From positions 16,801 to 80,800 of the forward strand of contig NZ_JALLIX010000029.1 in NCBI RefSeq assembly GCF_023242365.1: a stretch of 64,000 bases of DNA, written 5' to 3'. The stretch's first letter is position 1. Each line of letters starts with the position of its first letter. The notes under the pieces were generated by a model. It saw nothing but the letters and a program-made list of their open reading frames with translations, did not search any database and was not told the origin of the DNA. This stretch comes from Pseudomonas sp. MWU13-2100 (GTDB lineage: Bacteria; Pseudomonadota; Gammaproteobacteria; Pseudomonadales; Pseudomonadaceae). Below are positions 58,714-64,000 of this stretch, piece after piece. A program made the translations under genes and the position numbers.

Positions 58714-61237
58714 GAGCGGGTCCGCTGTGGGAGGATTCGGGGTGGCGGCTGGTCTGGGGGGTAGCTTGCTCCCGCAGCAGCCGAAGCGGCTCCGGTATTT
58801 CCAGGTTGTGCCAAGCCTGGGCCTGAGCCGCCTCTGTGGTGGTCAGCCAGAGGCCTGCTTGTGGCTGCAAGGGTTCGGACGGCCACTCCAGCATCTCTTT
58901 CAAGGCGATCTTCACACGAGCTCCCGGGTCGGAGCCATCGCGCAGATCCCAGTCCGCTTCGAACTGGCGCAAATGCAGGGTGTCGGCGCCAAATTCGATG
59001 AGTTGCGGTCGGTTGCCCAGCCAGCCGGGGGCGGTGCGTAAGGTGTGGGCCTCGACGTCCAGCAGCAGGAGTTTCCAGGCGCGGCGGTTGTAGCTGTCGG
59101 CGAAGTCGCGGTGCTCGAGATAGAGCCGGGTGAGCGCCAGGTAACGTCCTTTCGGCGACCAGGCCATGGAGGGCGCCAGGTCCGCCAGGGCGCAGCCGGA
59201 AGCGGTCAGCAGGTGTCCGCCAAGGCGGGCGATATGTCCACGGCCCAGGTCGTCGCCGTATTCGGTGCTGCTGCCGAACAGCCAGGCGGCGTCCAGTCCG
59301 GTCGGGGAGGGCTGGATAAACTCGCCTTCGGCGGTGGCGATCTGTGGCTGCTGAACCCAGCGCCAGGCGGGCAAGCCTTGCAGGTCGTCGGCACGTAACT
59401 GCAGTCTGCGCAGCTCGTAGTAGAGGCGCGAGTCTTCGCGGTATCGACAGAACCCGGCAGCTTGCGACGCGTCCGGGGCGGCCTCGGTAAAACGTTGCAG
59501 CGGTGTGCCGGCAATGTCTCTCGGCAGGCGTCCGACAATCACCGCTACGCTCAGCGTCGCGGCCCTGAAATCCACCAGTGCGGCGACCCGCATCGACGGA
59601 CCGTCGAGCAGCCGACGTTGCCGGGGATCGGCCACCACCACGCGGTCGGGTACTGCCGGATGCCGGGCAAACGGCAGCAATGCCAGGTAACGGGCGCAGT
59701 CGCTCACTCGATGATCCAGGCGCCAGAGGCCGGGCAGGGTCCAGGCGCCGATCTGGCACTGGTAGCCCACTGATTCATCCTGGTCGACCTGGCGCTGGCT
59801 GAAACGGGCGCGGGTGCCCTCCGCCAATGGCTCTGACTCGATACTTACGCTTGCCGCGCTCCCGTCGCTATCCAGCGGCAGGACCAGGCGGATACGCGGC
59901 CTGTTCCACTCGGCAGTCCGTTCGCGGCCCAGAGCGTCATGGCCGACCAGGATTTGCGAGTCGCTGTGGATACTGTGCAACTGGTAGCCGTAATCTCCAT
60001 TGTCGGGTTGCGACAGCGGCAGCTCGCTCTCCAGCCAGACCTGCTGCTCGTCCAGCGCCAGCGGGTTGCTCCAGTATCCGCTGGGGCTGCGGTTGTCGCT
60101 GCTCCAGGGATTGCGCAACGACCGCCAGCCCTGCTCCTGTTGCCAGAGCCATAGTGCCCGCTGCGGCCCTGATGAGCCTGGCGTGCTGGCGCGACAGACC
60201 AGGCCGCGGCTGTCCGCGCTCCAGACGATGGGCGTCTGGGCCGTGACCAACAAGGGCGAGGGTACGCCGTCGAGGCTGAGGCGGTAATCGGGATGGTTGA
60301 CCGGCCCGGTCGGTTGGTCCAGTTCCCGCAGGCTGACCGGCAGGGTCAGTTGGCCTTCCAGGAGGTGTTGGCCATCGGGGGAGCGATACTCGATCTGCTG
60401 CTGCATCAGGGCTTGTTGCCAGTTGCCCGGCTCCAGCCAGAGATCGCTGACCGGGAGCAGGTCGACGGCCTGGGCGTCTTTCAATAAGTCCTCGAGGGAT
60501 TGCTGGTGGGCGCCGTTGTCCACCAGCGGACTATAACGTCCGCCCAGGCCTTGCTCGTTGAAGGTGTCCAGTTCCCAGAGCTGCTCCGCCTGGCAGCGAT
60601 AGAGACGCCGCAAGGGACGGTCGAGGATCACCAGGCCCCAGCTGGCGCGCGATGGAATGGGCGCGGCGAAGTAGCGGGCGTCGCTGGAAAAACGCGCCGA
60701 GGCCCCCAGTCCTTCGAGCAGGATACCGTCGGGAAACAGGTAGTCGCACATCACCGGGCCGCCCATGGCGATTTCGCCGTGGTTGAATACCCTGATCGGC
60801 TCGCCTTCGGGCGTCATTGTTGGCTCCTGGCCGCCCCAGGCACTGGTACCGTTGCCGGCGGCCGGGTTTTGCGTGGTGGGCTTGACCAGGCCCAGGCGCC
60901 TTTCCCAAATGCTCACGCAAGCCAGTCCGGGGAAAATCGCCAGGCAGGCGGCCGCGATGTCCCAGTAGTCGGGCAGTGCCCGCCCGAGGCTGAAGCCCAG
61001 GCCGAAGACCGCCGAGATCATCAACCGGGCAAAGGCCCTGCCGCCCTTGGGCCAGCCGAGTTTCGCGCAAGCCCACATCGTGCCGGCGCACACCAGGACC
61101 ACGGCCAGGGCGAGGAGCGGCGGGAGAATCGTCACGAAGAAAATCGGCACCAGCAGCACCAGGAGCAGCCACAGCAGTTCGAGCAACAGGCGGCCGATGC
61201 TTTTGTTCTCGCGGGTCGGGTTGTGGGCGGCGCTCAC
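58706..61237 (-). CDS. Large membrane-anchored protein with propeller-like repeats
   Basis: An 843-residue protein. The first 120 residues have three to four TM helices (LLELLWLLLVLLVPIFFVTIL, LALAVVLVCAGTMWACA, ...DYWDIAAACLAIFPGLACV). The remaining 700 are soluble with repeats of the WD/TolB-like form (ARFSSDARYFAAPIPSRASWGLVILD, IVWSADSRGLVCRA, MAWSPKGRYLALTRLYLEH), suggesting a beta-propeller. I use a GTG at 61237 with AGGA upstream; the frame extends to 61291. No domain name can be given. Followed by an AraC gene whose start overlaps it. Confidence 0.75.
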   Translation of the reverse strand: MSAAHNPTRENKSIGRLLLELLWLLLVLLVPIFFVTILPPLLALAVVLVCAGTMWACAKLGWPKGGRAFARLMISAVFGLGFSLGRALPDYWDIAAACLAIFPGLACVSIWERRLGLVKPTTQNPAAGNGTSAWGGQEPTMTPEGEPIRVFNHGEIAMGGPVMCDYLFPDGILLEGLGASARFSSDARYFAAPIPSRASWGLVILDRPLRRLYRCQAEQLWELDTFNEQGLGGRYSPLVDNGAHQQSLEDLLKDAQAVDLLPVSDLWLEPGNWQQALMQQQIEYRSPDGQHLLEGQLTLPVSLRELDQPTGPVNHPDYRLSLDGVPSPLLVTAQTPIVWSADSRGLVCRASTPGSSGPQRALWLWQQEQGWRSLRNPWSSDNRSPSGYWSNPLALDEQQVWLESELPLSQPDNGDYGYQLHSIHSDSQILVGHDALGRERTAEWNRPRIRLVLPLDSDGSAASVSIESEPLAEGTRARFSQRQVDQDESVGYQCQIGAWTLPGLWRLDHRVSDCARYLALLPFARHPAVPDRVVVADPRQRRLLDGPSMRVAALVDFRAATLSVAVIVGRLPRDIAGTPLQRFTEAAPDASQAAGFCRYREDSRLYYELRRLQLRADDLQGLPAWRWVQQPQIATAEGEFIQPSPTGLDAAWLFGSSTEYGDDLGRGHIARLGGHLLTASGCALADLAPSMAWSPKGRYLALTRLYLEHRDFADSYNRRAWKLLLLDVEAHTLRTAPGWLGNRPQLIEFGADTLHLRQFEADWDLRDGSDPGARVKIALKEMLEWPSEPLQPQAGLWLTTTEAAQAQAWHNLEIPEPLRLLREQATPQTSRHPESSHSGPAHE

Positions 61238-61444
61238 GGATGACGTCCTGTACGACGGAGGCGGAGCGCGATTATGCCGGTTTAGATGCACTGCGGCACC
61301 TGCGGGCTTATGGCAGTGTGATGGGGGCCTTCGGCGGCTCGAGCAAGGCTGTCGAAGTCACATCACTGCCAGCGAGGCAGGCCGACGGACCCAGTTCAGC
61401 CAGATGATAGGCGCGCAGGAACAGACAGCCGAGCACGACAGCGT

Positions 61445-61466
61445 GTGGCCCGAAGAATCGGGCCAC
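61445..61466 (-). terminator. Hairpin after pbpG
   Basis: GTGGCCCGA-AGAA-TCGGGCCAC, a perfect 9-bp stem 11 nt after the pbpG stop. No U-run follows, so it may be a 3' stabiliser or a weak terminator. Confidence 0.55.
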
Positions 61467-61477
61467 GGTATCAGGGC

Positions 61478-62404
61478 TTACTTTGACGCTTGGGCGCGGC
61501 TCTTGAGGTTCTTGTCAGACTTGTAGCGCAAGGCCACCTCCGGCACGCCGCCGCTCTTGCCGGTTTCGATCCAGTTGCGGATCCGGCTGGCATCGGCGAA
61601 ATGGGTGTACTTGCCGAACGCATCGAGAATCACCAGGGCCACCGGGCGACCGCCCATGTTGGTGACGAGCACCAGGCAGTGACCGGCCTGGTTGGTAAAG
61701 CCGGTCTTGGTGATCTTGATGTCCCAGTTGGCCTTATTGACCAAGTGGTCGGTGTTGTGAAAGCCCAGGGTGTAGTTGGGCTTGCGGAACGTCACGGTCT
61801 TTTCCTTGGTGGTGCTCAGCTCGCTCAGCATCGGATAGTGACGGGCGGCCATCAGCAGTTTGCTGAGGTCGCGGGCGGTGGAGACGTTGTGGATCGACAG
61901 GCCGGTGGGTTCCACATAGTGGGTGTTGATCATGCCCAGGGCCCTGGCCTTGGCGTTCATCGCCGCGATAAAGGCCGCGTAGCCGCCCGGGTAGTGGTGG
62001 GCGAGACTGGCCGCCGCACGGTTTTCCGAAGACATCAGGGCGATCAGCATCATTTCCTTGCGTGGCAGCTCGCTGTTGAGCTTGACCCGGGAGAACACCC
62101 CTTTCATTTCCGGAGTATCGGCGATGTTCACCGAGATGTACTGGTCCATCGGCAGCTTGGCGTCGAGTACCACCATGGCAGTCATCAGCTTGGTCACCGA
62201 GGCGATCGGCACGATCACGTCCGGGTTGCTGGAGTAGAGGGGTTTGTTGGTTTGCAGGTCGATAACCAGGGCGCTGCCGGAAGCGACTTGCAGATGACTG
62301 GTATCACGGGGAGCGGAGACGGTTTCGCGGGCTTCTACGCTGGGGGGGATGACGGCGCCTACCAGGACAAAAAACAGGCCGAAAATGGAATGACGAATGT
62401 TCAC
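61478..62404 (-). CDS. pbpG: D-alanyl-D-alanine endopeptidase (PBP7)
   Basis: A 308-residue class-C low-molecular-weight PBP. Catalytic S69-x-x-K72 (ASVTKLM), S126-E-N128 (SSENRAA) and K233-T-G (ITKTGFTNQAG) are all present after a signal peptide (LFFVLVGAVIPPSVEA). It cuts DD-crosslinks in peptidoglycan. The start is GTG at 62404. The extended linker ends LKSRAQASK. Confidence 0.94.
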   Translation of the reverse strand: MNIRHSIFGLFFVLVGAVIPPSVEARETVSAPRDTSHLQVASGSALVIDLQTNKPLYSSNPDVIVPIASVTKLMTAMVVLDAKLPMDQYISVNIADTPEMKGVFSRVKLNSELPRKEMMLIALMSSENRAAASLAHHYPGGYAAFIAAMNAKARALGMINTHYVEPTGLSIHNVSTARDLSKLLMAARHYPMLSELSTTKEKTVTFRKPNYTLGFHNTDHLVNKANWDIKITKTGFTNQAGHCLVLVTNMGGRPVALVILDAFGKYTHFADASRIRNWIETGKSGGVPEVALRYKSDKNLKSRAQASK

Positions 62405-62680
62405 GCGGATGGACTCGCAAAAAATAATGGGTAAACCGTTGGTAACGGGTCGTTCTGAAAAAAAGCGTTACATTCTATGAATATAGCTGAGGAACTGTCG
62501 ATTGTTCTTCGAGTGGCGGTAAAAAACCCTTAAGAAGTAAGCAGAATTTAAGGTTTTCCCTGAGTGATGGCTATTTAATCGTGTATCCGGCCCGATACGT
62601 GGTGGTGCGGGCCTCGCGCACCGATTAGCATCGATGCTTGCGGCGTAATCAACGCGATCCAATGACTCGGGAGTCCGGCA

Positions 62681-63241
62681 ATGCCGAAGGGTTTGATCAG
62701 CAGGGATTACCTGCCCATGGTGGTCTGGGCGGGGATGGTGGCGGTGCTGTTGCTGGGCTTTGCTTTCTTTGCGAAATCGGCGGATTGGTATGGCTGGATC
62801 CAGGCCGTGGGCTTGGTGGTCGGCCTGATGGTCGCCATCAGTGTGCCAGCGATCCAGCGCAAGCAGGCGTTCCAGGAGCAGCGCAAGCAACAACGTGAAC
62901 GCGATGTGGGCTACGCGCGGCGGCTGCATTACTTCGGCATGGAGCTGCTGGACCTGTTGGGTCGCATCAGCGCCAATCTGGCGCACTTGCGGGCTACGGA
63001 CCGGCATCGTTGCCAGCGTACCCTGGAGGATTTCCTGCACCGCCTGTTCGAGTCCCACAAGCACGATCTGAACGACGACCGGATCGTCATCAGTCATGAA
63101 CTGCGCCAGGTGACCCAGACGCTGATCGATGAGCTGGAAAGTGGTCGCAGCGACCGCGTGGTGATGCTCGAGCTGGAGAAGCGCCTGCAAAAGCTGGCAC
63201 ATCGTGCCCAGGTCAATGCGGTCTTGGCCGAGCGCGGCTGA
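62681..63241 (+). CDS. Two-TM membrane protein with cytoplasmic helical domain
   Basis: A 186-residue protein: two TM helices (VVWAGMVAVLLLGFAFFA, GWIQAVGLVVGLMVAISVPAI) followed by a charged helical domain (ERDVGYARRLHYFGMELLDLLGRI..., ISHELRQVTQTLIDELESG). No recognised domain. GGGAG precedes the ATG. Likely a cytoplasmic coiled region. Convergent with a small conserved gene. Confidence 0.72.
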   Translation: MPKGLISRDYLPMVVWAGMVAVLLLGFAFFAKSADWYGWIQAVGLVVGLMVAISVPAIQRKQAFQEQRKQQRERDVGYARRLHYFGMELLDLLGRISANLAHLRATDRHRCQRTLEDFLHRLFESHKHDLNDDRIVISHELRQVTQTLIDELESGRSDRVVMLELEKRLQKLAHRAQVNAVLAERG

Positions 63242-63256
63242 TCGGCGCACAGCCAT

Positions 63257-63281
63257 AAAAAAGCCCGCAACGAATGCGGGC
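63257..63281 (-). terminator. Rho-independent terminator (minus strand)
   Basis: GCCCGCA-ACGAA-TGCGGGC, a 7-bp stem with a run of six Us on the minus strand. It terminates the 60-aa gene starting at 63510; possibly bidirectional for the membrane protein. Confidence 0.82.
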
Positions 63282-63327
63282 AAAGGGGTGTGCGGAGCAA
63301 CGCACGTTTTCAGGAATTTTGGCGCGG

Positions 63328-63510
63328 TCAGGCATTCAGTGCCGACAGGTTCATGCTTTGCGACGAAGTCCTGGCGGCCAGCAGCGAGGTGAACGGTCCG
63401 CTGATCGGCACACCGTCTTGAACCAGGTACCAGCAGGCGAGCAGGCCCAGCTCTCTGAGCGAGGTGGGAACGGCGCTGCCGATTACGGACATGATTTGTA
63501 CCTTGGCCAT
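63328..63510 (-). CDS. Conserved small Pseudomonas protein (60 aa)
   Basis: MAKVQIMSVIGSAVPTSLRELGLLACWYLVQDGVPISGPFTSLLAARTSS, behind GGAGG 5 nt before the ATG at 63510. I recognise it as a widespread small Pseudomonas protein, but no function is known. Hydrophobic centre; not clearly membrane-spanning. Confidence 0.72.
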   Translation of the reverse strand: MAKVQIMSVIGSAVPTSLRELGLLACWYLVQDGVPISGPFTSLLAARTSSQSMNLSALNA

Positions 63511-63619
63511 GAGGACCTCCATCAATCTATGGAGCTACCTTAAGTCCTGGCCCGGTCAGAGGAAAATCATCGCGCTCGATAGTGGACATCGACGAGATCA
63601 ACGGCTGCAATAGAGTGCG

Positions 63620-63814
63620 TCAGTCGACGACCTGATCGAGCATCTTCAGCACTTCCTGCTCATTCAGCAGCCCCTTGCGGACCAGGTTCTCGGCCAGCAA
63701 CGAGAGAAATTTGGCCGTGCGGTGGCCTTCGAGCTGCTTGAGCTCGGTGAGGGCGCTGTAGACCTTGCTGGAAGTGCAGAGGCCAGCGATGCGGTGTGGG
63801 TTCTGTGTAGGCAT
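63620..63814 (-). CDS. Small hypothetical protein (64 aa)
   Basis: A helical soluble protein (VYSALTELKQLEGHRTAKFLSLLAENLVRKGLLNEQEVLKMLDQVVD) with AAGGAC before the ATG. The C-terminal half resembles short helical-bundle motifs in which a KGLLNEQEVLKML-like turn helps dimerise. Function unknown. The remaining 186 bp to the window end hold no gene I can support. Confidence 0.68.
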   Translation of the reverse strand: MPTQNPHRIAGLCTSSKVYSALTELKQLEGHRTAKFLSLLAENLVRKGLLNEQEVLKMLDQVVD

Positions 63815-64000
63815 GGTCCGTCCTTGTTCTTATCATTCAGCCTGATCTTGCTGATTGGGCATGGCACAAATATGACAGTCGTATTAACGCCCATCCTGGG
63901 CGACGACAGGTCATATGATGCCTTTAATTGCGAGGGGGCGGTTGTCTTGCCTGCGACCTTTGATAGCGCAATTCAGACATCGCAGCTCGGATATCGCAAA

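Noticed and set aside
62524..62558. Inverted repeat AAAACCCTTAA...TTAAGGTTTT upstream of pbpG as a terminator
   Set aside because: The stem is AT-rich with a bulge and a long loop and no gene end lies next to it; it may be a weak operator but support is poor.

Overview
The window reads as chromosomal DNA of a fluorescent-group Pseudomonas. It is GC-rich and densely coded, carries Pseudomonas-type REP inverted pairs (near 17.35 and 37.46 kb), a DUF2790 protein, several LysR, AraC and MocR regulators, and the pbpG, metE, lhgO and inhA genes typical of that genus. The species assignment is inference. There is one RNA gene, tRNA-Gln(UUG). I saw no insertion sequence, prophage or CRISPR array. The accessory character comes from gene remnants left by internal deletions.

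Layout. 0-7.5 kb: end of a LysR gene, a DUF2790 protein, a four-gene polar amino acid ABC importer, an intergenic region with a HutC-type palindrome, and a histidine ammonia-lyase homologue without the cofactor-forming Ala-Ser-Gly triad, divergent from a GcvA-like LysR. 7.6-10.4 kb: a fused LacI/enolase-superfamily remnant, a pRiA4b ORF-3 protein and a receiver-domain remnant. 10.6-12.5 kb: an MFS carrier and two small conserved proteins, followed by a short-chain dehydrogenase tail. 12.9-14.7 kb: an AA10 LPMO and a GH18 chitinase, neither with a signal peptide. 14.7-17.3 kb: an ECF sigma-factor module flanked by proteins with Y/WxWxxGxW repeats.

17.5-32.3 kb: UppP, DUF2252, GNAT, YbaK, a 2-oxoglutarate oxygenase with a TSUP carrier and a LysR, lhgO between two remnants, a LysR/CitMHS/AtuA cluster, and isonitrile hydratase divergent from a GlxA-type AraC regulator. 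32.5-41.2 kb: a REC-CheC protein with a diguanylate cyclase, LysE, tRNA-Gln, HxlR/KAS II, EamA/MocR, a 27-residue membrane peptide and YghX. 41.2-49.5 kb: metE, then a compact six-gene operon on the minus strand equivalent to E. coli ynbABCD plus a PlsC-like acyltransferase and a small membrane protein. This is the best candidate for a poorly described lipid pathway. 49.7-64 kb: small exported proteins, MFS and LysE carriers with regulators, a DUF1640-like coiled coil with 33-bp tandem repeats, a large membrane-anchored propeller-like protein, pbpG and small conserved proteins.

The clearest working units are the ABC importer with the lyase-like protein and the HutC-type operator, the leaderless LPMO/chitinase pair, the ECF envelope module, the 2OG-oxygenase/TSUP pair and the ynb lipid operon. 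Family assignments come from reading motifs by eye; no database search was run.
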